DNA of 64,000 nt from Inia geoffrensis (GCA_036417435.1 CM070899.1:170653494-170717493), one strand, 5' to 3'; positions 1 to 11,589 are shown, numbered from the stretch's first letter. Numbers and translations are program-made. Notes: generated by a model not told the origin, from the sequence alone.

Positions 1-12
1 CCTTTTAAATAA

Positions 13-28
13 AAGAAGAAGAAGAAGA
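13..28. repeat. Short (GAA)n simple repeat
   Basis: About five units of AAG/GAA at the very start of the window. Confidence 0.8.
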
Positions 29-30
29 AT

Positions 31-1757
31 GCCCTGACTTGCAGCATTTGCCAATTTCCATGCTGTAAACACTGCCATCATGGCTGTTTCGAACTCCTGG
101 CCTGCTGTCACTGATCCTGGAGCTGGAAGAAACGAGCATGGTCGGCTCCAGCACCACAGCCAGCAGGCAAGTACCAGAAGAGGGAAGGGCCTTCTCTGGC
201 CTGGGGAGAGGGAAAGGCAGGAGGTGAACCCCAGTTACTAAGTCCTGTTTGGGACACACTGAGTTAAAGGAACCAACAGCCTTCAGTGTAAAGATGCCCA
301 GCAGCCACTTGGACAGACGGATTTTGAATACTGCAGAGCAAAATCTGGCTGGACATTCTAGTTGACATGGAAGCCGCAAGGAACTGTACACAGGCCAAAA
401 AGATAAGAGGGGAAAAGCACATAACCCTAGAAAACAGTAACATCAGAGGGGTAAATGAAGAAGCTGATTAAGATGTGAGAAGCACCTTAAAGAAACGGGG
501 GGTTTCTCAGGACCCATTTCCAAATAGCCAATTCTCTGTGATCAACTCACCAAAGAATAAACTCTTTAAAGTTACCAAATTTACCTCTTTTAAAAAACCT
601 ATTTCTTTTCATCATCTATAAGGCAAGTGTTCATTAGCTGGACTTGTCTTCAGCAATCTGGCCTGTGTGAGCAAGTGCCACACGAGAGCGGGAGCCACCG
701 GAGGCCGTGTCCTCAGCAGCCTCAGCGGTCACACCACAGAATGGGGGGAGGGAGGAGGAGGCCAGTGGGAAAGCAAAGGAAAAGGGAAGGAGGAGGCAGC
801 ACCAGGGCTTTCACTCGGCAGGTGGGAGACGGTGTCAGTTATTTTTCCTTTTGTTTTTAATCTGTGAGACCCAAGTAGGTTTACACTGAAAGGAAAGAGC
901 CAGCACTTGAGAAACTGAAGCAAAAAACAGAAGGACCAGAGTCACTGATACCCTGATGATCCAGACAGGAGAGGAAGGGGATGAGAGGTGGAGTAGAGAT
1001 GAAGGGGAAGCTACAAGTCCCTGACTCACACCTGGAGATGCTATTAGGTTGGAGAATCCTGCCATCCCTCTCCCCATGGCAACCAAGATATGTGTCATCT
1101 ACTTAGAGGCTCTAATGCCATTCCACACAAATCTAGGTAGAAAAGTTTCTGACTGATGTTGGTCTGTACCCTAAATTCACAGGAAGCAAGACCCAAATCT
1201 GAAAGTATGCCAGTCGTGTAACTTGTTTTCACAGCACTACATTCAGCGCAAAAAATTGCTTCTGATTCCCGTTTTTCATTGTCCCAAACCCTCACCCCAT
1301 CACCACTTTCCTGTCTGGCAATACCTACCCCTCCCAATGGGCTCCCACTTCACCAGGTGAAGAAAAAAATGTCTTGTTTTGTTTTTACCCAATACGTCCT
1401 AAACTTATTTCACAAGTATTTGATACCTACGACCATTTATTCTCTCTCTTGGAAACACTGTTTTTTTAATAAATGCACCAAATTCTCTCAAATCAAGTCA
1501 GTGGCCTGCTTAAGTAAGAGAGCCAATATTATATCAGCATTATACCACATCAAAGTTGTCACCTAACCATAACTGAGGAGTTATCAGTTCTTATAAATGA
1601 ACTTACTGTCTTAAACATGTTTATTTTTTAGTCGGTTTAGGACTCTGTCAAAATTAGAGCTGAGCAATTTGCCAAAAGAGTCAGGGCTAGTATCACTAGG
1701 GCTCCAGCACTGTAATATAACATCTTCATCACTGTATCATCATTTAACAAATTCCTC
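31..1757. other. Intron, no recognised feature
   Basis: This is the intron downstream of the CCNY exon in gene direction. I looked on the minus strand for the next CCNY exon (the VREKRKS region of the protein) and did not find it. Open frames here are short, lack convincing splice sites and do not resemble known proteins. Confidence 0.6.
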
Positions 1758-1770
1758 CCACTACTCTTAT

Positions 1771-2040
1771 TTTTGTTTTTAATTTATTAAATTTATTTAT
1801 TTTTGGCTGCGTTGGGTCTTCATTGCTGTGCAAAGACTTTCTCTAGTTGTGGTGCTCAGGTTTCTCCTTGCCGTGGCTTCTCTTGTTGCAAAGCACGGGC
1901 TCTAAGTGCACAGGCTCAGCAGCTGTGGTGCACGGGCTTAGTTACTCCATGGCATGTGGGATCTTCCCAGACCAGGGATCGAACCCGTGTCCCCTGCACT
2001 GGCAAGCGGATTCTTAACCACTGCGCCACCAGGGAAGTCC
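1771..2040 (-). mobile_element. CHR-type tRNA-derived SINE, minus orientation
   Basis: The plus strand shows the reversed element: an AT-rich tail at the left, ttggctgcgttgggtcttc, then gggatcttcccagacc and finally ccaccagggaagtcc. An imperfect target-site duplication (ctactctt, 1763-1770 and about 2047-2054) flanks it. The copy is several percent diverged, so it is not a recent insertion. Confidence 0.92.
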
Positions 2041-2633
2041 CCTTCCGCTACTCTTTTCTACAGGAATCCAACTGAGAGACTGTGTTCACCATACTGTGTG
2101 TTTTCTCTCTCCTTTACAGTGAGATTAGCCAAGGGCTGAAAAGAGTGGAAAATCCCCCAGGAGAAATTCCATGCCACAGAACAAACTGGTTAGCAGGAGT
2201 TTAACAGAGAGAAAACATCTACCCGCAGTGTAGAGGCTCAATTCGGCTCTCAAATGACACAACAGAGACAATGGCGCTTTAATTTAGGGTTATATTATGC
2301 CTTCTTTTACATACTAATACTTCTGATCTTTAGAGAATGTATGCAAAGATCAATTTTTAAAGGAAAATTTCTGACTCTCGGGGTAGAAGCTACTTAGGAC
2401 TAATCCAGCTGACTGGCAAAATGAGGACAGTTGCTTCAAACAGTAAATTCTAAAAGCATAACTATAAAATAAAGAAACCCCAAGGGAACCACCACCAAAC
2501 AATATCCTTAGGGGTCACTAAAGGGGATTCTATTTTTATCCTGAGAATCACATCTAGTGGGAAATCAAGACAGGCTAGTTACCAAAATAAGTCTTCTTTA
2601 AAAAAAAAAGAAAGAAGCATAAATATATCAGTA
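2041..2633. other. Intron immediately downstream of the CCNY exon
   Basis: Unique-looking, AT-rich sequence between a SINE and the exon donor. No repeat or open frame is supported. Confidence 0.5.
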
Positions 2634-2639
2634 ACCTAC
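2634..2639 (-). promoter_or_regulatory. CCNY: 5' splice site of the CCNY exon (GTAGGT)
   Basis: Minus-strand GACG followed by GTAGGT. The final G of the exon is the first base of the valine codon that follows SQTD in cyclin Y, so the junction is phase 1. GTAGGT is a common, slightly sub-consensus donor. Confidence 0.85.
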
Positions 2640-2714
2640 CGTCCGTCTGAGATTTACTGAGGAATATTGTGCTGGCCCGAGGATGGTCTGAAGGATTGAA
2701 TTCCATGTTCAAGT
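2640..2714 (-). CDS. CCNY: Internal coding exon of cyclin Y (75 bp, phase 1-1)
   Basis: Cyclin Y is an N-myristoylated, membrane-anchored cyclin that activates the kinases CDK14 and CDK16; with CDK14 it phosphorylates the Wnt co-receptor LRP6 around G2/M (family knowledge). Read on the minus strand, the exon gives two bases of a split codon, 24 codons and one base of the next codon. The peptide contains [13 protein letters not shown] followed by [11 protein letters not shown], which from memory corresponds to about residues 52-76 of the roughly 341-residue protein, between the myristoylated N terminus and the cyclin box. The paralogue CCNYL1 as I recall it has ALESNPSDHP here, so NMEF points to CCNY. 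The acceptor AG is at 2716-2715 after a T/C-rich tract, and the donor GTAGGT is at 2639-2634. Because both junctions are phase 1, skipping this exon keeps the frame, and I recall a CCNY isoform lacking 25 residues here. No other CCNY coding exon is seen in the window. Confidence 0.95.
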
Positions 2715-2739
2715 CTTTAAAGAAAGAAAAAGAAAATAT
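2715..2739 (-). promoter_or_regulatory. CCNY: 3' splice site of the CCNY exon
   Basis: On the minus strand a tract of T and C interrupted by single purines runs directly into TTTAAAG, with the AG at 2716-2715. The match to a mammalian acceptor is strong and the exon reads in frame immediately after it. Confidence 0.85.
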
Positions 2740-3667
2740 ATGAATATCCATCTGATAACTAAAGGGAGTCAAGATTTTCAATCTTAAATTATTACATTCA
2801 AGGATTCTGGAAAAAACCAACAGTTACTGTGCTAACAGATTCTTCTAGGTTCAACTGAGAACACTGCTATTTAGAAACTTGAGAAAGTCATACAAAAAAA
2901 TTAGACACTTGGCTGGAGATCTATTAGCCGAAAACTCCATTTTCTTTTTAAAAGTCTGCTCTGCACCCAGGATACTACAGGATAGCAGAACAAAGTCCTA
3001 ACACGTAATTAAGGAGAGTTATGTGTACAACTGACTCATCTAAACACCCAGTTAAGCGAGTGGTATTTCCTTGTTAAAGTGACTAAAACAGAATACCTCA
3101 GCCAAATCGGCATCTCCACACTCTGATTAATCAAGACTGTCCTTTTCTGAAAACTTAATCCTTTCGAGCAAAAGCTCAAGTTGGCCATCTGTGGGCATAA
3201 TCTGGGCCGTGGATGTAAGTTTTGTTTGACTCATTCATTTTCTTTCCTTTGTAAAAAATCTGAGCCAACAGATAATGATTTTTACATTTCAAACACATAC
3301 CACAAAGGAAAAAAGAAGGTCTGTGTTTCCAGCTTCTCTTGAGAAATCAGATCACTGGCAACACCGGGCCCCACCACAGCGGTCACAACTGACAGGACCT
3401 GACACCCCAGCACCCCCAAGCGCCCAGTCCTCATCCTCTGCCTCACTTCGTACCCCTTCTTCCCCCACTGGCATGTGGCTCTGTAATCCTGCCTTAGAAC
3501 AGTCTCCAAGGGCTACAGGCTTGTCAGTCCAGTATAAACAATTAGAATCTGATCACAGAAGAGTTCTTCCAATTAAAAACAAAAAAAGATTCCACAGGGA
3601 AAGAATGGTTAAGCAAAACAAAAGAATAAAGTTAGAGGAGGGAAGAGAGAAGATCAAAAATAATGGA
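2740..3667. other. Intron upstream of the CCNY exon, no recognised feature
   Basis: Non-repetitive AT-rich sequence. The plus-strand open frame from 3275 runs into the adjacent SINE and has no recognisable protein similarity. Confidence 0.5.
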
Positions 3668-3668
3668 G

Positions 3669-4012
3669 GGACTTCCCTGGAGGCGCAGTGGTTAAGAATC
3701 CGCCTGCCAATGCAGGGGACACAGGTTCACGCCCTGGTCTGGGAAGATCCCACATGCTGCGGAGCAACTAGGCCCATGCATCACAACTACTGAACCTGCA
3801 CTCTAGAGCCCACGAGCCACAACTACTGGGCCCGTGTGCCGCAACTACTGAAGCCCATGTGCCTAGAGCCCGTGCTCTGCAACAAGAGAAGCCACCACAA
3901 TGAGAAGCCTGCGCACCGCAATGAAGAGTAGCCCGTGCTCGCTGCAACTAGAGAAATGCCCGTGCGCAGCAACAAAGACCCAACACCGCCAAAAATAAAT
4001 AAATAAATGAAT
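3669..4012 (+). mobile_element. CHR-type SINE, full-length long form
   Basis: Starts ggacttccctggaggcgcag, carries the tRNA-like promoter region near ggttcacgccctgg, the long body with repeated cacaactactg motifs, and ends gccaaaaataaataaat. About 340 bp is the full length of the older long subfamily. Confidence 0.95.
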
Positions 4013-5986
4013 TAATTTTTTTTTAAAAAACGGAAAGTCAGAATGGTCTTCAAATCAGTTTCCAACATCAGAATGAAAACTATTTTGAGTTCTGTTATTT
4101 CAGTAAATTTGCAAAGAAATCTAATCAACACCAATAAAACCAGATAGTATCTATCCTTAGTTTAATAGCTAACCCAAAGATAAAAGGAAAGAAAAAACAA
4201 GGATGGCCACATGTATCCAGGAGGCAACACCTGTCACAGAGACCCCCTCGGCAGACCTCTGAGGTGAGGCCTCTTCCTACATCAGCCGACGGCTCACTGC
4301 ACTACAGCCGCTCACCTCCCACTGGGGGCTTGAGGAAAGCGACACCTGAATCGCAAGCGCTATCTTAATTATCTGGTCCTTCTTCTGTAACAAGTATTAA
4401 AGTTATATATAGTGGTTTCACAGCTGAAGGCATTAAGGGATTTTGATGGAAGGAGAAAGACAGTGGAAACAATTTTTCAAACTTGCTTCCGTTTGTACTA
4501 GATAAAGTTAGGCCAGAAATTTCTGGTAAAAATGAGTCTGTGAGGAGCCTGACCAGAATGCTCGCTTATGTCCCGGGTGGTTTCCTGAATGGGTGACAGG
4601 CCAGGTATCATTTCTACCCATTCAATGATACAGAGCAAGTCAGGAAGAGTTCAGAGGAGCCTTCAAGCTCTGGGCTTGACGTGATGTCACACAGGAGGCG
4701 AGTGAGGCCAAGAGAGCTAACTGTTGAGCGGGGTGATAACAGAACGTGGGTTGGGAGCTGTGGTCTCCAGCGGCAAGTCCAGAGTTTCCCCACCGTCCCT
4801 GTTGGGCCAGACCTTGCTCAGATTCCCAGTGCCCCAAAAGTACTAGGGCCTGAAACAGGAGGGAGGTAGAGGCTGATGCAGAGGGAAATCCAGAAGCCCC
4901 TAAAGCTGGCTTCCAAGCTCTCCCTGGAATTTAAGTTTTAGGGTCTAGATCCTAGATGAGATAACCAGGAAGTTTCCACAAAGAGAAAACTCAAGGACTT
5001 GTTTCTGGACACAGGGCAATGCAATGTTGCGGAGGGAAACAGATCATCAGTTAAATTTTACGTGAAAGCACGTCCAAATGCTTATACTTGTTAGGGGGCA
5101 ACATCTCATGAGCTGCCAGGACATTACTTAAAGAAGGATTTAACAGCAAGTTGGTGTGCATTTTCTCCAATCCTAAGCAGATTCATATTCCATAACTGTG
5201 GCGTGCACAGTAAACCCTACGCCCAGGTGCAAGCCAACAGGCCAAGTTCCCAAGTTCGTGCAGGCCAGGCCTGAAGGGACAGAGTGCTCAGGGCGCCCTT
5301 GCTGTGAAGGAGGGCCAGCCACAGAGGCCGGATTACCTAGCCTGACTTAAATATAAAAAATGGCACCAAACAAAGGTACAAGGAACTGCCAGGCGTTTCC
5401 TAAGACAGGGAGCAGCCCCAGACCTTGAAGAGAAATACAGCAAGTTATTCACAGTGTGTGCTTTGGCAAGGGAACTCCAACTTTGGGGGGAACAAAAATG
5501 GGAAAAGGCAGCCTTCTCACAAGCCAAGCAAAATAAACCTGCTGTGTCGCTCAAACTTACACTCTGAAGTCACGACAAACCACTACTTTAGCCATGAAGA
5601 AATAATTCCCCACGCTGCGGAGTCAGGGATCGGGCACAACAAACTAAACTGGAGCACATTCCGAGGAAGGCGACGCTCCCCGTTGGCTCGGGGATGCTTC
5701 TGAATTGCAAGAATTAAAAAGAAGAAATTCACAGGCTATTACGCTTAAAATGAGAGATTATGGATGAAATAAAGCACTCTGCTACAGTCAGTTCTGACAC
5801 CTATTTCGAAGTCACCACCATGTCAAGTACTCCTCCGTACCCCAAGCCCCTCCTGGAGACTCCCAGGGCCCCAGCTCTCCCCCAGACGGGCCTTCCCAGA
5901 GCACACACAGCTCCCACCTGCCCTCATCGAGCTCCTGAAGTACATGAGTGCTAACCCGCCCAGAAGAGGAGTAACTTATAAAATCT
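4013..5986. other. Intron, no recognised feature
   Basis: Two kilobases without a repeat I can name. Base composition rises to moderate GC between 4600 and 4870 and between 5200 and 5700. Open frames in both directions are short and unremarkable. Confidence 0.5.
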
Positions 5987-6005
5987 AAATATTTACTTGG
6001 CTGGG

Positions 6006-6285
6006 ACTTCCCTGGTGACGCAGTGGTTGGGAATCCACCTGCTAGTGCAGGGGACATGTGTTTGAGCCCTGGCCCGGGAAGACCCCACATGCCGCGGAGC
6101 AACTAAGCCCGTGTGCCACAAACTACTGAGACTGTGCTCTAGAGCCCGCAAGCCACAACTACTGAAGCCCGCGTGCCTAGAGCCCGTGCTCTGCAACAAG
6201 AGAAGCCCCCGCTCTCCGCAACTAGAGAAAGCCCGCATGCAGCAACGAAGACCCAACGCAGCCAAAACCAAACAAACAAACAAAT
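6006..6285 (+). mobile_element. CHR-type SINE with a 19-bp target-site duplication
   Basis: The element is bracketed by aaatatttacttggctggg at 5987-6005 and again at 6286-6304, a perfect 19-bp duplication. The element itself is moderately diverged and ends in an (AAAC)n/(AAAT)n tail. Confidence 0.96.
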
Positions 6286-6562
6286 AAATATTTACTTGGC
6301 TGGGTGCCATTTTGGTGTCTTATGAACAGAGGCCACTGCCCTTACTGAAGAGTGAATCCCCATCCCTGAGAAAGACCCCGAGATGAGCTGGGTGGTGACA
6401 CACGTGGGGGCCAACAGCTCTGTAGGAAGGTCAGCACAGCCTACAGGATGACTTAATTTAGTCATCACTAGTGCACAGGACCAGCTAGTGAACAATGAGG
6501 AAAGAAGATTCTGACCAAATCCTGCGAGAAAGAGAGTAGTGTGCTTAAAACAAAAGCGCTCA

Positions 6563-6881
6563 GGGCTTCCCTGGTGGCGCGGTGGTTGAGAATCTGCCTG
6601 CTAAAGCAGGGGACACGGGTTCAAACCCTGGTCTGGGAGGATCCCACATGCCGCGGAGCAACTAGGTCCGTAAGCCACAACTACTGAGCCTGTGCGTCTG
6701 GAGCCTGTGCCCCGCAACAAGAGAGGCTGCGATAGTGAGAGGCCCGCGCACCGCGATGAAGACTGGCCCCCGCTCGCCACAACTAGAGAAAGCCCTCACA
6801 CAGAAACGAAGGCCCAACACAGCAATAATTAATTAATTAATTAATAAACTCCTACCCCCAACATCTAAAAAACAAAACAAA
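6563..6881 (+). mobile_element. CHR-type SINE
   Basis: Begins gggcttccctggtggcgcgg, has the ggttcaaaccctgg B-box-like segment, and ends in an (ATTA)n-rich then A-rich tail. The sequences acaaaagcgctca (6550-6562) and acaaaaaagctctca (6882-6896) look like an imperfect target-site duplication. Confidence 0.93.
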
Positions 6882-6896
6882 ACAAAAAAGCTCTCA

Positions 6897-7309
6897 AACA
6901 AAGCAATGGACTCTAAGAGTCAAAAATTTTACACTCCTTTTTTTTTCCCCCTGGCAAGGCTATACAGTTCAATTCGGTTAAACTGAACTCTACGCCAGGT
7001 ATTGTGTTCAGTCCTGCTGATACCAAAAGACTACTTTGGGGTGGTAACCATGTCTGTGTCTTTACCTTTCCGGTTCTCCACACAAACTATCTCATGGTCA
7101 TAAGAATGCATTCTTCATTTTCAAAGGGCTACAGTCAATTAATGGTGAGACAAAACATGTATTTAGATGCCTTCATAATGCATCACATGTTATTTCTGTC
7201 ACAGAGATGCCTTCATAATGAAACTGTGGAGGGGTAAATGAGCATTCTATTAGATACCACGAATATCACCACTGGGGGGTGGTCAAGGCCAGTCCAACCT
7301 GCCACACTT
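6897..7309. other. Intron with a short direct repeat
   Basis: Contains agatgccttcataatg at 7165-7180 and again at 7205-7220 (period 40 bp), a small local duplication. Otherwise unremarkable. Confidence 0.55.
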
Positions 7310-7470
7310 TTCACTCATTCAACAAACCATCACTGAGCATCTTCTGGGTACCAGGTACTGCTGAGTTCCACATCCTGAAGATACAGAATTGAACAAAACA
7401 GATCAGGTCCCTGATCTACTAGAGTATCCTTCTAAGCTGAAGGTGAGAAGTACCAGTAAAGAAAACAACA
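7310..7470 (-). mobile_element. L2 LINE 3' end fragment
   Basis: The plus strand reads cattcaacaaaccatcactgagcatctt then a motif like gggtaccaggtactgct and gatacagaattgaacaaaac. This is the diverged reverse complement of the L2 3' tail. Confidence 0.65.
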
Positions 7471-7516
7471 AGGATGGAAGACCATCAAGAATACTCTATA
7501 AATTCTAAAACCCACA

Positions 7517-7540
7517 TCCGGAAAGCTGAAAGCTGAAAGC
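7517..7540. repeat. (GAAAGCT)n short tandem repeat
   Basis: Three consecutive units of gaaagct or gaaagctga; a small satellite-like run. Confidence 0.75.
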
Positions 7541-7611
7541 TGACAATCCTGGAGTTCTAGGAATCATTCATTCCCCAAAGAGAAGCTCAAATGGTGGAGT
7601 AAAAGTAACAC

Positions 7612-7790
7612 ATTTAATAATGTGGAAGATCTAGATGTGAATTCATCTCTGCTAGCTCTATGGCCTCGGGCAAACTGCCATCCTATTCCAGGTTTCATTC
7701 CCTCAGCTATAAAGCAGGTGAGTAACACCTTACCTGGAGGAGTGCTGTGAGAATAGCAGTTATGCAACAAAAAGCAATAAGTAGGACTCG
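7612..7790 (+). mobile_element. MIR SINE fragment
   Basis: Resembles the MIR core: gaattcatctctgctagctctatggcctcgggcaaact, then a tttcattccctcagctataaa segment and gctgtgagaatag. Ancient and diverged, as expected for MIR. Confidence 0.65.
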
Positions 7791-7799
7791 CGCCACAAA

Positions 7800-8357
7800 A
7801 TAGGAGCCCCATAAACAATGCTATTAAAATTTTAGGGTACTGAAAAACAGTGTGCCCCAAGCATCTGGTTCAGTGCTGAAGACACACATCAAACCTAGAG
7901 ACAGTTAAGATGTGTTAAACCTCCGTCATCCAATCTCTGCTCCCTAAGGAGTCCTGACGTTCACAACTTCGGCATTCCCTGCTGGTGACAGAGGTCCTCC
8001 TACCTCTTACAATCACGAGATGATCCATCATGACAAGATAAACCAGCCTCTGAGGCGGGGGTACTTCAGCAAGAAAAGGCAGTTTTAGGAAATGTGACAG
8101 AATTCCTAGGGTTGACTTCAACCTAATGCTTAGGAAGCAGTTTGGAACCACTACTTCTTTATGCTGATACTTACTAAGACACATGTCAAATTAAAATACA
8201 GAACATTCTAAGGGTCTATTGCCAGACTATCAGGTGATAACAGAAATACTCAGTCACACTGCTTTCAGTCCATGTTTCAGCTAAGTAAAAGGCATGATAG
8301 GATTCCTTTATTCAAAACTGAAAATAAATCGAACAGCTGGGAACCTAGTGTAATTAA
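7800..8357. other. Intron, no recognised feature
   Basis: Non-repetitive sequence; no supported exon on either strand. Confidence 0.5.
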
Positions 8358-8360
8358 CAA

Positions 8361-8686
8361 TGCAGTCAGCCCTCCATGTCTGCACCCATGGGTTCAACCA
8401 ACCTTTGGTCAAAAATATTTGGAAAAACAAATTCCAGAAAGTTCCAAAAAGCAAAACTTGAATTTGCCACACATAGGCAACTTCTTGTATAACATTTATA
8501 TTCCATATTTACAATTATTTATATAAAATTAACATAGTATTGGGTATTGTAAGTAATCTAGAGATGACAAAGTATACAGGAGAATGTGGTAGGTTATATG
8601 CAAATACTAAGCCATTTTATATAAGGGACTTGAGCATCCATGGATTTTGGAACTGATTCCCAGTGAATACCAAGGGATGACTATAC
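8361..8686 (+). mobile_element. MER2-like (Tigger/pogo) non-autonomous DNA transposon
   Basis: Starts cagtcagccctccatgtctg and ends with the inverted counterpart gggatgactata. Internal landmarks are gggttcaaccaacctttggt, gtaatctagagatgac, atgcaaatactaagccattt and gggacttgagcatcc. These match my memory of MER2, a Tigger-derived element with terminal inverted repeats. About 320 bp and near full length. It carries no transposase gene. Confidence 0.8.
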
Positions 8687-8940
8687 TCTCCCATGCCACA
8701 TAATGTAGTTTCTTCTGTCCTTTCCACAGATGTCACACCATTGTTCATCTCAGCTTCTAAAACAGCACCAATGCTATAAAAGATCCGTGTGATAAAATAA
8801 TGCCTAAGATAAGTGGGAGTCATAATCCATCACTGATGGTTTGGAAATTTAGAAAAAAGGAAAACAGAACAGTGCAGCAAGAACTAAACTGTGCTGGGTC
8901 TAATTTGGATAGAAGAGGAAACATAAAAGACAACCTGGGG

Positions 8941-9152
8941 GGCTTCCCTGGTGGAGCAGTGGTTGAGAGTCCGTCTGCCGATGCAGGGGACACGGGTTCG
9001 TGCCCCGGTCCGGGAGGATCCCACATGCCGCGGAGCAGCTGGGCCCGTGAGCCATGGCTGCTGAGCCTGCGCGTCCGGAGCCTGTGCTCCGCAAAGCGAG
9101 GGGCCACAGCAGTGAGAGGCACACATACCGCAAAAGGAAAAAAAAAAAAAAA
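8941..9152 (+). mobile_element. Young short-form CHR SINE (odontocete type)
   Basis: Short subfamily with gttgagagtccg, the ggttcgtgccccggtcc box, ggagcagctgggcccgtgagcc and an A tail. A 16-bp perfect target-site duplication, aaaagacaacctgggg, is at 8925-8940 and 9153-9168. It inserted at the very 5' edge of the older SINE that follows. Confidence 0.97.
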
Positions 9153-9168
9153 AAAAGACAACCTGGGG

Positions 9169-9462
9169 CTTCCCTGGTGGCACAGTGGTTAAGAATCCGT
9201 CTGCCAATGCAGGGGACACGGGTTCAAGCCTTGGTCCGGGAAGATCCCACATGCCACGGAGCAACTAAGCCCGTGCGCCACAACTACTGAGCCTGCGTGC
9301 CTAGAGCCTGTGCTCTGCAACAAGAGAAGCCACCACAATGAGAAGCCTGCGCACCGCAACAAAGAGTAGCCTCTGCTCGCCTCAACTAGAGAAAGCCCAT
9401 GTGCAGCAACGAAGTCCCAACGCAGCCAAAAATAAAATAAATTTATTAAAAAAAAAAAAAAC
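9169..9462 (+). mobile_element. Older long-form CHR SINE abutting a younger copy
   Basis: Starts cttccctggtggcacagtgg right after the duplication copy of the upstream SINE. It has the long body and ends in gcagccaaaaataaaataaa plus an A tail. The two SINEs lie in the same direction, head to tail. Confidence 0.94.
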
Positions 9463-10329
9463 TCCAAAATCAGAGACGTCCTCCTACCTCCTTTCTCTGC
9501 ATTGCCAGCCCCAGGTTGATCACTGTTCCAACAAATCATCCAAAAGATGGGCTGTTCACTTCAGCCTCGACAATATCAGTGAGTAGAGCCCAAAGGATTC
9601 AAGGATCCTGTGATCCCTTGATAGTTTTGGGAACTCGGTGGTAGAAAGTCAACTTAGATTCGAAGGCCAACTGTGGTCAGCTAACAATCCCAAACTTAAT
9701 CTTAAGATGATTCCATCAGGTCTGTTTCCTATCTGTAGACAAATATTTGACATGGTCATAATCTCAAACTTTTAATTTCAATTTTAGGTAGTCATATTGC
9801 TAAATGTGACTAGGGTCTGCAAAGCAATGATGAAAAATCAACAAATAAAGCCTGTTCATTTTAAATGAGGTTGGTTTACTTTTATTTTTTAGTTACTATT
9901 GACCCACTGCCTGAAAATCAGTGATTATCTCCATTCGTTAGGGCCAATGAGACCAAAATACAGAGCTTGGTCCCCTGGTTTGCTCTATGCAGTCGCCACC
10001 AGGCAAGCCCCAAACCCAGAAGCCCACATCAGCATCCCTATTTATAACTTCTGTAGCTGGTGCCGTGGCAGCAAACTGCTGTTACTACAATTCCAGTTAA
10101 TTCCAAAGCCATCTTTTGTACCCCCGCTCCCGCCACCGAGTTCACATTTATTCTTTACGATTATTCTAACACACTCAGATTGGGTTATTTTCCATTCTCA
10201 CGCTCCACGTTGATCCGTGAGTACATGTCCCGGGTTGCACCCCTCTGTGGTGGGCCTCCAGCCTGGGTCTGCACCGGGACTTATGTGTCTCTGTGTGCAC
10301 CTCTCTGTGAACACACATCTGACTCCCAT
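9463..10329. other. Intron, no recognised feature
   Basis: Non-repetitive sequence, AT-rich to about 9900. No supported exon. Confidence 0.5.
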
Positions 10330-10470
10330 TCATGTGCTCTCTGTCTGTCTCTCCATCTCCCTCGTTTCCAACCTGTCTCTCAGTCTCTCTTCTACTCACT
10401 CTTTTTCTCTCCCCATATGTTTCCTCTTTCCGTCCCTTACCCTCTCTCCAGTCTTTCCACTGTCTCTTTC
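10330..10470. repeat. Pyrimidine-rich tract
   Basis: About 140 bp dominated by T and C with ctctgtctgtctc-like units. It creates several overlapping plus-strand open frames of serine/leucine-rich sequence and a charged minus-strand one; these are composition artefacts. Confidence 0.7.
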
Positions 10471-11429
10471 AAATATTCTGTGTTAACATGAACCAAAGGA
10501 GAGAAAGATCCTAACATTTAAGACTAAAGACAGATTGTTCCACCAATTCAGCAGACTAGATGACCTAAAAGCTCTCACACTACAAGAACTTAGAAATGTG
10601 AGATAAAACATAAGACATCCATTTAAAAGCCTAGAGCGCGTAGCTAGGGAAATGGCCGGAGGCACTAACCAAAAAGAGAACTGGAGTCTTCCGGCAGAAC
10701 AAGGGCTTCCCAGCTTTGTGAGCTGGGTCTTGGGCTTCAACCAAGGTGACCACACGTCTTGGTTCACACCTATTACCCTGGTATTATTACTAATTCTATC
10801 CTCTTTACTTACAATGTCTTGATTTGGAAGTCACCTTGTTTTAATGTCCTGCAGGATACGATATAAGCCAGTAGAGTGGATACAAGTTAGAAAAGATGCT
10901 TTTATATATGTCTGGAACCCTCAAAGAGCTACAATTACAACAAAAACTGAATTAGAAAAAAGAAGTTATCTATGAACCCAGATGAACAAGGAGCTGGGCC
11001 TCAGTGGGAGAAATGTCTCCCAGCACCCCAGTAACTGGTAACCACAGGTCTGTCTGTATCTCTAACATGGTTCTGGAGTTCCCCTCTACTCTGCACGTGT
11101 AGTGCAGGGAACCCTGTGACAAGAAATTTACACCAAACTGGTCGCATGCCAGTGAGATCCCTGGGTGCCTGGCAGAAGTAACTGCAAACCGCTCTGGAGA
11201 AGCCTGTGTCCCTGAACCCCGCCAGACGATGCCCTCTGAAGACAGGCTCACCATCCCAAACGGTAGGACACAGAGGAAACGACCCATCACAAGCAAGAGT
11301 CAAGAGACACAACAAATGGCAAGACTGGCCCTAGAGAACTTGCGGTAACAGAGCTAGCTAGAGACGATAAAATAAGCATACACTGCAGTATTTAAAGTCC
11401 AGCAGAGAACAAGATAAAAAACGTACAGT
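10471..11429. other. Intron, no recognised feature
   Basis: Non-repetitive sequence. The overlapping minus-strand open frames at about 10970-11315 have no recognisable similarity or splice context. Confidence 0.5.
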
Positions 11430-11585
11430 TGAAAACTAGAAGAATTCTGGTTTCTGCTTGGCCACTTGAGCAAATCATGTTACTTCTCTGAGTCTCAATA
11501 AGGATGATGGTAACAGGAACACTCTGACAGGCCACTGGGTCCTGTGATGATCAGAGACAGTACACGGTAAAGCCAGTGGGATCCG
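11430..11585 (+). mobile_element. MIR SINE fragment
   Basis: Core-like text: ggccacttgagcaaatcatgtta, cttctctgagtctcaataa, gatgatggtaacag. Diverged. Confidence 0.6.
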
Positions 11586-11589
11586 GGGG

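Noticed and set aside
8800..9586. Cluster of overlapping 80-130 codon frames on both strands, repeated at 23-24 kb, 33.5 kb and 37.7 kb with nearly the same peptides
   Set aside because: The recurring peptides (for example RHVGSSRTGARTRVPC) are translations of the CHR SINE, not a gene family.
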